From NCBI RefSeq assembly GCF_900096755.1, contig NZ_LT615227.1, positions 60,715 to 124,714 of the forward strand: a stretch of 64,000 nt of DNA. The letters are read 5' to 3'. Below, in pieces: positions 52,211 to 62,698 of this stretch (within the stretch, counting starts at the first letter, position 1; every line of letters begins with the position of its first letter). Source of the DNA: Polynucleobacter necessarius. GTDB lineage: Bacteria > Pseudomonadota > Gammaproteobacteria > Burkholderiales > Burkholderiaceae. The notes beneath the pieces were generated by a model that ran no database searches, was not told where the DNA came from, and was given only the letters and a program-made list of their open reading frames with translations. The position numbers and the translations under genes were made by a program.

Positions 52211-53821
52211 TTACTTTTCTTCAAGCAAGAAATTGACAAGCAAAGGAACTGGGCGACCAGTTGAGCCTTTAGCCGCACCACTCTTCCAGGCCGTACCAGC
52301 AATATCCAAATGCGCCCATTTGTATTTCTCTGTAAAGCGCGAAAGGAAGCATGCTGCTGTAACGCTACCCGCTGGACGACCGCCGATATTGGCTACATCA
52401 GCAAAATTAGATTTGAGCTGCTCATGGTAGGCAGCATCTAACGGCAAACGCCAAACCGTATCTAAAGAAGTTTGGCCAGCCTTTGTTAAAGCAGAAACCA
52501 ATCCCTCGTCTTCAGAAAATAAACCACTATGTACGTGACCCAAAGCAATAATGCAGGCGCCAGTGAGGGTGGCAATATCAATTACGGCCTTTGGCTTGAA
52601 GCGCTCTACATAAGTCAGCGCATCGCACAAAATGAGACGCCCCTCAGCATCTGTATTCAAGATCTCAATCGTTTGTCCCGACATACTTTTCACAATATCG
52701 CCAGGACGAGTGGCCTGACCAGACGGCATGTTCTCGCAGGTAGGAATAACGCCAATTACATTTTTCTTTAACTTCATCAAACCAATGGAGTACATAGTGC
52801 CAATCACAGACGCAGCACCGCACATGTCGTACTTCATCTCATCCATAGCCTCACCAGGCTTCAATGAAATGCCGCCGGTATCGAAAGTAATGCCCTTGCC
52901 TGCCAAGACAATTGGTGCATCCCCTGTTTTTCCACCCTGGTGACGCATCACAATAAATTGTGGTGGCGTATCAGAGCCTTTCGCAACAGATAAAAATGAG
53001 CCCATACCCAAAGCTTCTATTTGCTTACGTCCAAGCACCTCGACCTTGAGGCCGGCTTTTTTACTTAAGGCCTGCGCCGACTTGCCTAGATAAGTTGGCG
53101 TGCAAACATTAGGCGGGAGATTACCGAGGTCTTTTGCAAGATTCATACCCTCCACCATTGCAATACCCTGATCAACAGCCGCCTTCAACTCTTTGGCGCA
53201 TTCATCATTGCCAGCGAAGATTAAATGTCTAAAGGTATCAGCCTTGTCTTTTGCTTTGAACTTCATCGCCGGCTGACGTACACCAAAGCGATATGACTGA
53301 TCACCTGCATACTGAATAGTTAAACGCACTTCTTCAGCAATAAATTCAGATTGGTGACCCAAGGCAAAACTAGGGGTGAACCACAAAGCATTTTCAATCG
53401 ATGCGCCACTAAGGGCTTTCAACGCAGCACGTACAATCTTGGAATAGGTGGTCAGACTGCGTTCACTTGCGAGGTGAACATCACCTAAACTTAATAACAA
53501 AATACGCTTTGCCTTAACGCCGCTTGCCGCCCAAGATTTTTCACTTCGCAGCATGCAGATAGAGGCTTGCTGAACGTCCAAGTCACCCACCACATTGGCG
53601 TGCGTTACTGAGCCGCCCAATAGTGCGTCCAGCTCAACCAAAAAACCTGACTTGGCTTTGGCGCCCTTCACCCCAATAAAACTGTCCAAATCCGTTTTGG
53701 AATAAGCCAGCACCACACAGTCAGCGCTATTCGCCAATAGGGTTTTAAGGCTCGATTTAAGCTGTTTTACGCTTCTTAGGTCGGCTTGAGGGAAAATCTT
53801 GGTACTAAATTGAATTGTCAT
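52211..53821 (-). CDS. pepA: Leucyl aminopeptidase (M17)
   Basis: Mn2+/Zn2+ aminopeptidase of the cytoplasm. The 536 residues have an N-terminal regulatory domain and the catalytic half with GKGITFDTGGISLKPG, the family signature NTDAEGRLILCDAL, and GSVTAACFLSRF. Divergent from lptF with 149 bp between them; that gap shows no gene. pepA-holC adjacency is common in beta-proteobacteria. Confidence 0.95.
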   Translation of the reverse strand: MTIQFSTKIFPQADLRSVKQLKSSLKTLLANSADCVVLAYSKTDLDSFIGVKGAKAKSGFLVELDALLGGSVTHANVVGDLDVQQASICMLRSEKSWAASGVKAKRILLLSLGDVHLASERSLTTYSKIVRAALKALSGASIENALWFTPSFALGHQSEFIAEEVRLTIQYAGDQSYRFGVRQPAMKFKAKDKADTFRHLIFAGNDECAKELKAAVDQGIAMVEGMNLAKDLGNLPPNVCTPTYLGKSAQALSKKAGLKVEVLGRKQIEALGMGSFLSVAKGSDTPPQFIVMRHQGGKTGDAPIVLAGKGITFDTGGISLKPGEAMDEMKYDMCGAASVIGTMYSIGLMKLKKNVIGVIPTCENMPSGQATRPGDIVKSMSGQTIEILNTDAEGRLILCDALTYVERFKPKAVIDIATLTGACIIALGHVHSGLFSEDEGLVSALTKAGQTSLDTVWRLPLDAAYHEQLKSNFADVANIGGRPAGSVTAACFLSRFTEKYKWAHLDIAGTAWKSGAAKGSTGRPVPLLVNFLLEEK

Positions 53822-53970
53822 AATCTATTACGGTATTTTGTGTCGATTCAAGGGGGTAAAAGGATGTTTATCCATTATCCTCCGAGATGAGAATAAGCTC
53901 CCTTACATGCACCAATATAAGCCATTTACGCCCCACCAATAACCGTATCCATATAGCCAAATAAGCGTCC

Positions 53971-55086
53971 ATGATTTTTAAACAAGCCCTGCGCCGAGAA
54001 CTCAGTTTTACGACTGGTGGCGTATTTTTGGTCTTGGTCACCATCATGGTCACAACCCTGGTGATTCGCATCTTGGGGTATGCCGCAAACGGCGCTGTAA
54101 ACCCTGAAGATGCCATTGTTTTAATTGCCCTTGCCACACTAGGCTACTTAGCGGTTCTGCTTACAGTATCACTATTTGTCGCCACGCTGATTGTTCTAGT
54201 TCGCTGGTACAAAGATTCAGAGATGATTGTTTGGTTTGCTAGTGGACTGAGCATCAGCAATCTAATTAAACCGATCTTGCAGTTTGCCACCCCACTCATC
54301 ATTGTGATTGCTTTACTAGCGCTCTTTGTATGGCCGCGGGCTAATCGTGAGTCAACCCTCATTAGTCAACGCTTCCAACAACGCGATGACGTATCCATGG
54401 TGAGTGCTGGGCAATTTAAAGAATCAGCAAAGGCTGAGCGCGTCTTTTTTATTGAGGAGTTGGATGTCGATAAAAGCGAAGTGAAGAATATTTTTGTGGC
54501 TGATTCAAAGAATGGCCGCTTAAGCATTGCTGTAGCATCTACCGGCTTTATTCAGAACTCGTCAGGCGGAGAAAAATCCATTGTTCTTAATAATGGGCGA
54601 CGCTATGAGGGGCAACCCACACAGCCCGATTTTCGGATTTTGGAGTTCAATGAATACACCACCAAAATTCAGGGTAAGAATGCGATAGCGCCGCCGCCAC
54701 GCGATCGTGAAAAAACTGTCTTTGAGTTATTTAACAATTCGGACCCACTCATCGTCAACGCCAACCTGGCGGAGTTGCTATGGCGCATCGGCCTCCCAAT
54801 CATGGCGCTCGGGCTAGTACTAATCGCAATTCCACTAGCTTATGTCAACCCACGGCTTGGCAACTACACGGCGATGTTCTATGCAGTATTGATTTATTTA
54901 ATCTATAGCAACCTACTGAACTTGACACAAAACTTTGTATCGCAAGGAAAAGTAGGATTCTTCGTAGGCATTTGGCCAATCCATCTGCTGGCATTTCTCA
55001 TGGCGACGATACTTATTCGTAACCGCATTAATCCTTCTGTGAAATGGTGGCGTCGTCAGCTTCCAGCATCTTTCGGTCAAAAATGA
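53971..55086 (+). CDS. lptF: LPS export permease LptF
   Basis: Inner-membrane subunit of the LptB2FGC machine that extracts lipopolysaccharide. The 371 residues show N-terminal membrane helices, a periplasmic beta-jellyroll (about 130-260) and C-terminal helices ending near residue 360. Overlaps lptG by 4 bp (ATGA). Confidence 0.94.
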   Translation: MIFKQALRRELSFTTGGVFLVLVTIMVTTLVIRILGYAANGAVNPEDAIVLIALATLGYLAVLLTVSLFVATLIVLVRWYKDSEMIVWFASGLSISNLIKPILQFATPLIIVIALLALFVWPRANRESTLISQRFQQRDDVSMVSAGQFKESAKAERVFFIEELDVDKSEVKNIFVADSKNGRLSIAVASTGFIQNSSGGEKSIVLNNGRRYEGQPTQPDFRILEFNEYTTKIQGKNAIAPPPRDREKTVFELFNNSDPLIVNANLAELLWRIGLPIMALGLVLIAIPLAYVNPRLGNYTAMFYAVLIYLIYSNLLNLTQNFVSQGKVGFFVGIWPIHLLAFLMATILIRNRINPSVKWWRRQLPASFGQK

Positions 55087-56237
55087 AATTCCTGTTCCCA
55101 TTCATTTATGAGCGGTATTTAGCAAAGCAAATTTATCCAGCATTCGGCTTTATTTTGTTTGCACTGGTAGCCCTATTTTTATTCTTCGATATTTTGAGCG
55201 AGCTCGGATCCGTACAAGGTCAATACACCCTGCCGCTTGCTCTCTTGCATGTGCTATTGAAGGCACCGAGCCGCATCTCTGAAATTATTCCCATTGCTGG
55301 TCTCATTGGCAGTATTTATGTTTTTGCCATGCTCGCTAGTCAATCCGAATTTACGATTTTGCGTATTGCTGGCCTCGACATCAAACGCGGCCTGATTACA
55401 CTCACCAAAATTTCACTTCCACTAGTGGTCCTCGCACTCATCATGAGTGAATGGGTGGGCCCCTATACGGAAGCGAAGTCTGACCAAATTCGGATGAAAG
55501 CACTAGGCTCCTCCTACGCCTCTCAATTTAGAACGGGCGTATGGGTTAAGGACCGTTTGCGCGATGCAGATGGTAGCGGCCCCGTACGCCCAGGCGTTCG
55601 GTATGTCAACGTCGGAAAAATTGATAAAGATAATGAAATTAGCAATATTCGAATGTACGAGTTTGATGACTCCTATCATCTCCTATCCATTCGAAGCGCC
55701 ATCTCTGGTTATTTCGATGAAACTGGCATTTGGGTATTAAACGATGTCACAGAAACCCGCCTCAAAGAAACCAAGCAGACCGATCCACTAAACCCAGTTT
55801 TTTCTGCGCAAACATTTAATCACCCTATTCTGACTTTGGAATCTGAGGTGACGCCGCAGATCTTGAGTGCCTTGCTAATTAGTCCAGAAAAGATGTCTAT
55901 TGTGAGTCTGGGTCGCTTCATATCCCACCTGCGCGACAACAAACAAGACGTGCAACGCCACGCGATTGCTTTTTGGAAAAAGGTGGTTTATCCGTTTACG
56001 ATTTTTGTGATGCTCGCTTTAGCGCTCCCTTTTGCTTATATGAAAGTGCGCGCTGGGGGTGTGGGCCTCAAAGTGTTTGGCGGGATTATGCTCGGTATGA
56101 GTTTTCAGTTATTTAACTCGCTCTTTTCTAACGTGGGTCTACTTGGCTCATGGCCGGCGCTCTTAACGGCCCTGACGCCTCCCTTGGTGTACTTCCTCTT
56201 TGCCTTGGTTGCACTGCGCAGGGTTTCTAAGGCCTAA
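55083..56237 (+). CDS. lptG: LPS export permease LptG
   Basis: Partner of LptF. Start set at ATG 55083 (MKFLFPFIYERYLAKQIYPAF) within the lptF stop, giving 384 residues. Same architecture of three helices, periplasmic jellyroll, three helices; IIPIAGLIGSIYVFAMLASQSEFTILR is a typical segment. Confidence 0.94.
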   Translation: MKFLFPFIYERYLAKQIYPAFGFILFALVALFLFFDILSELGSVQGQYTLPLALLHVLLKAPSRISEIIPIAGLIGSIYVFAMLASQSEFTILRIAGLDIKRGLITLTKISLPLVVLALIMSEWVGPYTEAKSDQIRMKALGSSYASQFRTGVWVKDRLRDADGSGPVRPGVRYVNVGKIDKDNEISNIRMYEFDDSYHLLSIRSAISGYFDETGIWVLNDVTETRLKETKQTDPLNPVFSAQTFNHPILTLESEVTPQILSALLISPEKMSIVSLGRFISHLRDNKQDVQRHAIAFWKKVVYPFTIFVMLALALPFAYMKVRAGGVGLKVFGGIMLGMSFQLFNSLFSNVGLLGSWPALLTALTPPLVYFLFALVALRRVSKA

Positions 56238-56260
56238 TACCTAAAATTCATTTAGAATTT

Positions 56261-56296
56261 GATTCCTATATCTTTGTAGATATATAGATAGGAATC
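56261..56296 (+). promoter_or_regulatory. Inverted repeat covering the cysB ribosome-binding site
   Basis: GATTCCTAT (56261-56269) is complementary to ATAGGAATC (56288-56296), whose AGGAA is the Shine-Dalgarno for the ATG at 56300. It could be an autoregulatory CysB site on DNA or a hairpin on the mRNA. Confidence 0.5.
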
Positions 56297-56299
56297 CTT

Positions 56300-57241
56300 A
56301 TGAATCTTCATCAATTCCGCTTTGTGCGCGAAGCCGTTCGACAGAACTTCAATTTAACGACCGCTGCTAAGGCGCTTTTTACCTCCCAGCCAGGAGTATC
56401 TAAAGCCATCATTGAACTCGAGGACGAACTTGGTGTAGAAATCTTTCGCCGCCACGGTAAGCGTATTCGCTCCCTAACAGAGCCAGGCAAACGGATTTTG
56501 AGTTCGATTGAGCACATCCTCGATGAAGTAGAAACGCTCAAAAGAGTCGGTAAGGATTTTGCCAGTCAAGATCAAGGTAGCTTTGTGATCGCCACCACGC
56601 ATACACAAGCACGCTATGCACTTCCCAAAGTATTAACCGAATTTACCAAGCGCTTTCCAAAAGTGAAGGTGAGTATTCAGCAAGGTAGTCCCGGTCAAAT
56701 TGCAGAATTACTGACGCATGATCGCGCAGATATCGCCATCGCTACAGAAGGCATTGCCAACATGCCAGGCGTACTGGCGCTACCAGGGTATCAGTGGCAG
56801 CACGTACTGATGGTTCCTCTAAGTCACCCCCTTCTAAACCAAGCAACACTTACGCTTGAGGATATTGCTAAATACCCAATCATCACTTACGACAAGGCAT
56901 TTGCAGGTCGCAGCAAAATCAACACTGCCTTTGCTCAAAGAAATATTTCACCAGATATTATTTTGGAAGCTATTGATGCTGACGTAATTAAAACGTATGT
57001 AGAAACAGGAATGGGTATTGGCATTGTTGCGGGGCACGCTTACGATCCAGATCGAGATCGCAACCTCAAAGTAATTCCTGCGGGCCATTTGTTTGGCAAT
57101 AACGTAACGCATCTTGGTGTTAAACAAGGGGCCTATCTACGCTCTTTTGTATATACCTTTATTGAACTGTTCTCACCAACGCTCACTAAGAAAATTGTTG
57201 AGCAGGCGATGTCGAACGAATCGGATACTTACGAAATCTAG
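56300..57241 (+). CDS. cysB: CysB-type LysR regulator of sulfur assimilation
   Basis: LysR regulator, 313 residues. Helix-turn-helix MNLHQFRFVREAVRQNFNLTTAAKALFTSQPGVSKAIIELE, the very conserved CysB/Cbl start. Effector domain with TTHTQARYALP and MGIGIVAGHAYDPDRD. CysB activates sulfate uptake and reduction genes in response to O-acetyl- or N-acetylserine. Intact, in contrast with the LysR and Crp/Fnr genes elsewhere in the window. Confidence 0.93.
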   Translation: MNLHQFRFVREAVRQNFNLTTAAKALFTSQPGVSKAIIELEDELGVEIFRRHGKRIRSLTEPGKRILSSIEHILDEVETLKRVGKDFASQDQGSFVIATTHTQARYALPKVLTEFTKRFPKVKVSIQQGSPGQIAELLTHDRADIAIATEGIANMPGVLALPGYQWQHVLMVPLSHPLLNQATLTLEDIAKYPIITYDKAFAGRSKINTAFAQRNISPDIILEAIDADVIKTYVETGMGIGIVAGHAYDPDRDRNLKVIPAGHLFGNNVTHLGVKQGAYLRSFVYTFIELFSPTLTKKIVEQAMSNESDTYEI

Positions 57242-57279
57242 TTTTTTGGAGCTTCTCAAAGACAGAACCGTCATTTGAG

Positions 57280-57364
57280 TGGTGCCTCGGGGCGGACTCG
57301 AACCGCCACGCCTTGCGGCACCGGATTTTGAGTCCGGCACGTCTACCAATTCCATCACCGAGGC
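57280..57364 (-). tRNA. tRNA-Leu (anticodon CAA)
   Basis: On the minus strand the acceptor arm GCCTCGG pairs with CCGAGGC, then discriminator A and an encoded CCA. Length is 85 with a long variable arm (class II). The anticodon stem CCGGA and TCCGG enclose loop CTCAAAA, anticodon CAA, reading UUG. T-arm GGTTCGAGTCC is canonical. Confidence 0.96.
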
Positions 57365-57508
57365 AGGTGTTTGCAGTGGAAATTCTGCTTACTTTGTTAC
57401 TACTAAGAGGTGAGAGTGTAACAAAAAATGGCGGACTACTGCCTCACTTGGGCCCAGAACCCCTTAAAGTGAGGTCTTGTAGCCAAATTATTAAAAGGAC
57501 TTACCCGT

Positions 57509-58228
57509 ATGGCCGGCCATTCGAAATGGGCCAATATTCAGCACCGCAAAGGTCGTCAAGACGAAAAACGCGGCAAGATTTGGACCAAACTCATTAAAGA
57601 AATCACCGTTGCAGCCAAATTAGGCGGTGGCGACCTCACAGCTAACCCACGTTTACGCCTGGCAATCGATAAGGCTAAAGATGCCAATATGCCTAACGAC
57701 AACGTGCAAAGAGCGATTCAACGCGGCACTGGCTCGCTTGAGGGTGTGAACTACGAAGAGATTCGTTATGAAGGTTATGGCATGAATGGTGCTGCCATCA
57801 TTGTTGATTGCTTAACTGATAATCGCACCCGTACCGTTGCCGAAGTGCGTCACGCCTTTAATAAAAATGGCGGCAATATGGGAACCGAGGGATCAGTTGC
57901 GTTCCTCTTCAAGCATTGCGGACAAATGTTATTTGCATCAGGCACCAACGAAGATCAACTGATGGAAGTTGCTTTGGATGCTGGGGCAGAAGACGTCATC
58001 ACCCATGATGACGGCTCACTTGAAGTTCTAACGCCAGTGCCCGACTTTTCTAAGGTACAGGATGCAATCACTAGCGCTGGCCTGAAGGCTGAATTAGCAA
58101 CGGTTGCCATGCGCCCTGAAACAGAAATTGCACTCGAAGGCGAACAAGCTGAAAGTATGCAAAAACTATTAGATGCTCTTGAGAATCTGGATGACGTTCA
58201 AGAAGTATTCACGAACGCATCTTTGTAA
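57509..58228 (+). CDS. yebC: YebC/PmpR/TACO1-family protein
   Basis: A 239-residue protein opening [18 protein letters not shown], the invariant family start, with [15 protein letters not shown] and [15 protein letters not shown]. Recent work links this family to translation of difficult motifs as well as to transcription control. AAAAGGA lies well spaced before the ATG. Confidence 0.94.
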   Translation: MAGHSKWANIQHRKGRQDEKRGKIWTKLIKEITVAAKLGGGDLTANPRLRLAIDKAKDANMPNDNVQRAIQRGTGSLEGVNYEEIRYEGYGMNGAAIIVDCLTDNRTRTVAEVRHAFNKNGGNMGTEGSVAFLFKHCGQMLFASGTNEDQLMEVALDAGAEDVITHDDGSLEVLTPVPDFSKVQDAITSAGLKAELATVAMRPETEIALEGEQAESMQKLLDALENLDDVQEVFTNASL

Positions 58229-58268
58229 GTCTACTTATTACTACACCTAACTACTAAACATAGCTGCT

Positions 58269-59546
58269 ATGAAAATTCTTTTAATCGGATCTGGTGGACG
58301 CGAACACGCTCTCGCCTGGAAATTGGCGCAATCTCCACAAGTGCAAACCGTATACGTAGCACCAGGCAATGGTGGCACCGCTACCGCAAAGCAAATGGCT
58401 GCGGGGATTGAAAACCTTCCGATCACCGGCTTGCAAGAGCTTGCTGACTTTGTTAAACGCGAAAAGATTCATCTCACAGTTGTTGGCCCAGAAGCTCCGC
58501 TAGCCGCTGGCATTGTTGATGTATTTCGCAATAATGGCTTGCGTATTTTTGGCCCAACTCAATTGGCTGCTCAATTAGAGTCTTCGAAAGATTTCTCCAA
58601 AGCTTTTATGAAGCGTCACGGCATCCCCACGGCTGACTACCAAACTTTTTCAAATGCTTTAGAGGCGCATGCATATATCGACACCAAAGGCGCTCCGATT
58701 GTGATTAAGGCGGATGGCTTGGCTGCAGGCAAGGGTGTAGTAGTAGCCATGAGCTTAGAAGAAGCACACGCTGCGGTTGACATGATGTTGGCAGATAACA
58801 AATTAGGCAACGCTGGGGCTCGAGTCGTTATCGAAGAATTTCTTACTGGCGAAGAAGCAAGCTTCATTGTTTTGGTTGATGGCAAACATGTTCTTGCCTT
58901 GGCAACTAGCCAAGATCACAAACGCTTGCTCGATGCCGATCAAGGACCAAACACTGGTGGCATGGGCGCATACTCCCCTGCTCCAGTGGTTACTCCAGAA
59001 ATTCATGCGCGCGCTTTACGTGAAGTCATCATGCCAACTGTCAAAGGCATGGAAGCAGATGGCATTCCATACACAGGATTCTTATACGCGGGCCTGATGA
59101 TTTCGCCCGATGGAAAAATAAAAACCCTGGAATTTAACTGCCGCATGGGAGACCCAGAAACGCAGCCGATTATGGCCCGCTTACGTAGCGATCTCGTGAA
59201 CGCCCTAGACCATGCCGTTGATGGCACCCTCAATGAAGTTGAGTTGGAGTGGGATCGTCGCACCGCCTTAGGCGTAGTCCTTGCTGCACACAACTATCCC
59301 GATACCCCACGCGCAGGTGATGTCATTACCGGCATTCCAGCAGACACCGAAGATCAAATTACCTTCCATGCTGGCACCAAACTACAAGATGGCAAGGTAG
59401 TAACTTCGGGCGGACGCGTGATGTGCGTTGTTGGTCTTGCAGACACCGTACGTGGCGCACAACAAAAAGCATACGATGCCATTAATAAAATTCAATTTGA
59501 TGGCATGCAATACCGCAAAGATATTGGTTACCGCGCAATCAAATAA
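58269..59546 (+). CDS. purD: Phosphoribosylamine--glycine ligase
   Basis: Second step of purine synthesis. The 425 residues begin [22 protein letters not shown], followed by the ATP-grasp signature ([13 protein letters not shown]) and [12 protein letters not shown]. Head of a run of closely spaced plus-strand genes. Confidence 0.96.
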   Translation: MKILLIGSGGREHALAWKLAQSPQVQTVYVAPGNGGTATAKQMAAGIENLPITGLQELADFVKREKIHLTVVGPEAPLAAGIVDVFRNNGLRIFGPTQLAAQLESSKDFSKAFMKRHGIPTADYQTFSNALEAHAYIDTKGAPIVIKADGLAAGKGVVVAMSLEEAHAAVDMMLADNKLGNAGARVVIEEFLTGEEASFIVLVDGKHVLALATSQDHKRLLDADQGPNTGGMGAYSPAPVVTPEIHARALREVIMPTVKGMEADGIPYTGFLYAGLMISPDGKIKTLEFNCRMGDPETQPIMARLRSDLVNALDHAVDGTLNEVELEWDRRTALGVVLAAHNYPDTPRAGDVITGIPADTEDQITFHAGTKLQDGKVVTSGGRVMCVVGLADTVRGAQQKAYDAINKIQFDGMQYRKDIGYRAIK

Positions 59547-59566
59547 CATTTAAAGCTAGAAATTCC

Positions 59567-60499
59567 TTGTCAGACCAGCACACCCAAATTGATATTGCAG
59601 CCCTAAAAGATTATTTTTTGGGTTTACAGAATCGCATCACCAGCGCCATGAGCACACTGGATGGAAAAGCTTTTGTTGCTGATGAATGGCATAAACCCGA
59701 AGACAGTAAATTAAAAGGTTATGGGCGCACGTGCATTTTGGATGGCGGCAATATTCTAGAAAAAGGTGGTGTAGGCTTTTCTCATGTGCGCGGCGATCAA
59801 ATGCCGCCCTCTGCCTCACATCATCGCCCTGAAGTCGCTGGTCGTAGCTTTGAGGCTATGGGAGTTTCGCTGGTGTTTCACCCCAATAACCCTAAAGTAC
59901 CAACCACCCATATGAACGTGCGTTGCTTTATTGCGCAAGCACCTGACAAAGAGCCGGTGTGGTGGTTTGGTGGTGGCTTTGACCTCACTCCATATTACGG
60001 TGTAGATGAAGATTGCAGGCATTTCCATCAAACCGCTAAAGACGCTTTAGATCCATTTGGCGAAGAACTCTATCCACGCTTTAAAAAGTGGTGTGACGAG
60101 TACTTTTATTTAAAACATCGCGAAGAGCCTCGTGGCATTGGCGGTGTTTTCTTTGACGACTTCAACGAACTTGGATTTGAGAAAAGCTTTGCGATGACAC
60201 GTGCAGTTGGTGACGCATTTATTGATGCTTATCTCCCCATTGTTGAGCGTCGCTACAAAGACGCATTTACGCCCGAAGAAAAATCTTTCCAAGAATATCG
60301 TCGCGGTCGCTATGTTGAATACAACCTCATCTTTGACCGAGGCACTATTTTTGGATTGCACTCTGGTGGTCGCACTGAATCCATTTTGATGTCCATGCCG
60401 CCTGTAGTTCAATGGTGGTACAACTGGCAACCAAAGCCTGGCACGCCTGAAGCTAAGCTATATGACTATTACTTAAAGCCCCGCGATTGGTTAGCTTGA
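59567..60499 (+). CDS. hemF: Coproporphyrinogen III oxidase, oxygen-dependent
   Basis: Aerobic step of haem synthesis. 310 residues from a TTG start, the only initiator upstream of the conserved N-terminus. Motifs: GGGNI-like region [37 protein letters not shown] and [12 protein letters not shown]. It ends overlapping nadD. Dependence on oxygen implies an aerobic or micro-oxic habitat. Confidence 0.95.
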   Translation: MSDQHTQIDIAALKDYFLGLQNRITSAMSTLDGKAFVADEWHKPEDSKLKGYGRTCILDGGNILEKGGVGFSHVRGDQMPPSASHHRPEVAGRSFEAMGVSLVFHPNNPKVPTTHMNVRCFIAQAPDKEPVWWFGGGFDLTPYYGVDEDCRHFHQTAKDALDPFGEELYPRFKKWCDEYFYLKHREEPRGIGGVFFDDFNELGFEKSFAMTRAVGDAFIDAYLPIVERRYKDAFTPEEKSFQEYRRGRYVEYNLIFDRGTIFGLHSGGRTESILMSMPPVVQWWYNWQPKPGTPEAKLYDYYLKPRDWLA

Positions 60500-61185
60500 G
60501 CAAAGTAAATAAAATCGGCATTCTGGGAGGAACGTTTGACCCTCCGCATGTGGGTCACCTCAGATTAGCCACGCATTTTGCTAAAGCTTTGCATTTAGAT
60601 GCGGTTCTATTGATTCCGAGTGGTGAGCCTTGGCAAAAAGGCACTGGCATCACGCCTGCTGAAACTCGCCTGCAACTCACGGAAGCTGCTGGCATTGATT
60701 TAGCACGTGCATTCTTATATCTCAAGATTTCGGCACAGGTTGGCGTAGACCGCATAGAGGTTGATCGCGCCGGCCCCAGTTATGCAATTGATACCGTTAA
60801 GGCTTTGCGCGAACGCTTTGGAGAAAATGCCGGCCTGACTTGGTTAATGGGAGCAGATTCTCTCGTTGCCCTTCCAAGCTGGAACTCATGGGAAAAACTC
60901 AGTCAATATGTCAATTTTGCGGTTGCTACTAGACCGCATTACGATTTAAGCCAAGAAATCAGCCCTGGGGTAGAGCGGTTCTTAAAAGATCATCTAACAA
61001 AAGATATCGCCGCCCTTGAAAAAAGCGCTGCTGGCCTCATATATATCGATGAAAGCCTCAATATCGATCTATCCTCTACTGAATTACGAGATCGCCTCAA
61101 ATCTAGCTCTCGGAGTGCTATTGCAGCCGAGCAAATCCCAACCCATACCCTTGAAATCATTACAAATCTGGGCTTGTATCAGTAA
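60496..61185 (+). CDS. nadD: Nicotinate-nucleotide adenylyltransferase
   Basis: Makes deamido-NAD from nicotinate mononucleotide. Start set at TTG 60496, overlapping the hemF TGA; TTG 60487 is an alternative. The 229 residues have the nucleotidyltransferase motif [15 protein letters not shown] and a late SSTELRDRL. NadD-RsfS-RlmH is a standard order. Confidence 0.94.
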   Translation: MSKVNKIGILGGTFDPPHVGHLRLATHFAKALHLDAVLLIPSGEPWQKGTGITPAETRLQLTEAAGIDLARAFLYLKISAQVGVDRIEVDRAGPSYAIDTVKALRERFGENAGLTWLMGADSLVALPSWNSWEKLSQYVNFAVATRPHYDLSQEISPGVERFLKDHLTKDIAALEKSAAGLIYIDESLNIDLSSTELRDRLKSSSRSAIAAEQIPTHTLEIITNLGLYQ

Positions 61186-61232
61186 TCAAGCTAAGATCAC
61201 CCTAAACATTAGAAAAATATTGCAGAGAAACC

Positions 61233-61625
61233 ATGGATTTACGTAAATTACAACGCGTCATTATTGATGCCCTTGAAGATGTTAAAGCGCAAGATATTCG
61301 CGTTTATGACACCACCAAACTGAGCGAACTGTTTGATCGCGTCATCATTGCCACTGGCTCCAGTAACCGCCAAACCCGTTCTTTAGCGATGTCCGTTAAA
61401 GAAGAGGTGAATACCAAAGGTGGTGAGGTGATTTCTGTCGAAGGCCTAGAAACCGGCGAATGGGTTTTGGTAGATTGCGGCGATATTGTTGTGCATATTC
61501 TGCAGCCGATGCTGCGCTCTTATTACCAGCTTGAAGGTATGTGGGGTGCTAAACCAGTGCGCGTGAAGCTGGCTGGTAGCAAGGGCTTAGTTAAAGCTAG
61601 CGAATCTGAGGACGACGACGAATAA
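61233..61625 (+). CDS. rsfS: Ribosome silencing factor
   Basis: Binds L14 and blocks subunit joining when nutrients are low. The 130 residues begin MDLRKLQRVIIDALEDVKAQDI and contain IIATGSSNRQTRSLA and WVLVDCGDIVVHIL..YYQLE.W. A short acidic tail (ESEDDDE) ends the protein. Confidence 0.95.
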   Translation: MDLRKLQRVIIDALEDVKAQDIRVYDTTKLSELFDRVIIATGSSNRQTRSLAMSVKEEVNTKGGEVISVEGLETGEWVLVDCGDIVVHILQPMLRSYYQLEGMWGAKPVRVKLAGSKGLVKASESEDDDE

Positions 61626-61644
61626 TTTTTCGTTGTAGGCATCA

Positions 61645-62088
61645 ATGCGCTTAACCATTGTTTCTGTTGGTCACAAGATGCCAGACTGGGTTGCCACTGC
61701 AACCCAGGATTACATTAAGCGTATGCCTGCAGACTGCAGTATCGATATCAAAGAAATTAAGCCCGACCTTACGCCCGCTAAAGAAGCTATCAAAATTGCT
61801 GCGGCTATTCCGAAGGGCTCCAGAATTATTGCCCTGGACGAACGTGGCAAAGATCAAACCACTCAAAACTTAGCAACCCAGCTGGCTAATTGGCGCCAAG
61901 AAGGTTTTGATATCACCTTCCTCATTGGCGGGGCTGATGGCTTAGATACTAGCCTCAAAACGAATGCACAGGCGATGTGGAGACTATCCAGCCTCACGCT
62001 GCCACATGCGATGGCCAGGGTCTTATTGGTAGAACAACTCTATCGAGCCTGGACCATCTTGCAAGGACACCCCTACCATCGTGAGTAA
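61645..62088 (+). CDS. rlmH: 23S rRNA (pseudouridine1915-N3)-methyltransferase
   Basis: SPOUT methyltransferase, 147 residues: IALDERGK, FLIGGADGLD and the knot region LPHAMARVLLVEQLYRAW. It overlaps the maf start by 8 bp. Confidence 0.95.
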   Translation: MRLTIVSVGHKMPDWVATATQDYIKRMPADCSIDIKEIKPDLTPAKEAIKIAAAIPKGSRIIALDERGKDQTTQNLATQLANWRQEGFDITFLIGGADGLDTSLKTNAQAMWRLSSLTLPHAMARVLLVEQLYRAWTILQGHPYHRE

Positions 62089-62698
62089 TCCATTTATTTA
62101 CCTCGCCTCACAAAGTCCGCGTCGCCAAGATCTCTTAAAGCAAATTGGCATCCACTTTGAAATGCTGCTACCCGATGCAGATGAAGATAGCGAAGGCATT
62201 GAAACGCCCCTCCTCCATGAAAGAGCACGCGCATATGTGGAGCGTGTTACTTTGGCCAAGAGTGCTGCAGCCTTAGCGCGCTGGAAAAAAAGAAACCTTC
62301 CTTGGGCGCCTATTTTGTGTGCCGATACTACTGTGAGCCTTCCTAATAGCGCAGAGGGAGAAATTCTGGGGAAGCCAGCCGATGCGGCTGATGCGGCGCG
62401 TATTTTGACGATGCTGAGTGGCAAGATTCATGAAGTGCTTACGTCCGTAGCTATTACGGCAAGCCCTAACGAAAAACCTACACACATCACCCAAATTTCT
62501 GAGGTGCAGTTTGCCCAACTATCCCCTAAGGAAATTGAGGTCTATATCGCTAGTGGCGAGCCTTTTGGTAAAGCTGGTGCTTATGGTATTCAAGGGCTAG
62601 GTGGCGCACTCATACCCTCGATCCGAGGAAGTTATAGCGGTATCATGGGTTTACCTGTTTACGAAACAGCCCTACTTCTAGAGCGCGCCCGAGTCTGA
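62081..62698 (+). CDS. maf: Maf-family nucleotide pyrophosphatase
   Basis: House-cleaning nucleotide diphosphatase. GTG start, 205 residues: YLASQSPRRQDLLKQIG, CADTTVSL and GKAGAYGIQGLGG. The stop overlaps the next ATG as TGATG, indicating coupled translation. dTTP/UTP versus 7-methyl-GTP specificity is not decided. Confidence 0.92.
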   Translation: MSNPFIYLASQSPRRQDLLKQIGIHFEMLLPDADEDSEGIETPLLHERARAYVERVTLAKSAAALARWKKRNLPWAPILCADTTVSLPNSAEGEILGKPADAADAARILTMLSGKIHEVLTSVAITASPNEKPTHITQISEVQFAQLSPKEIEVYIASGEPFGKAGAYGIQGLGGALIPSIRGSYSGIMGLPVYETALLLERARV

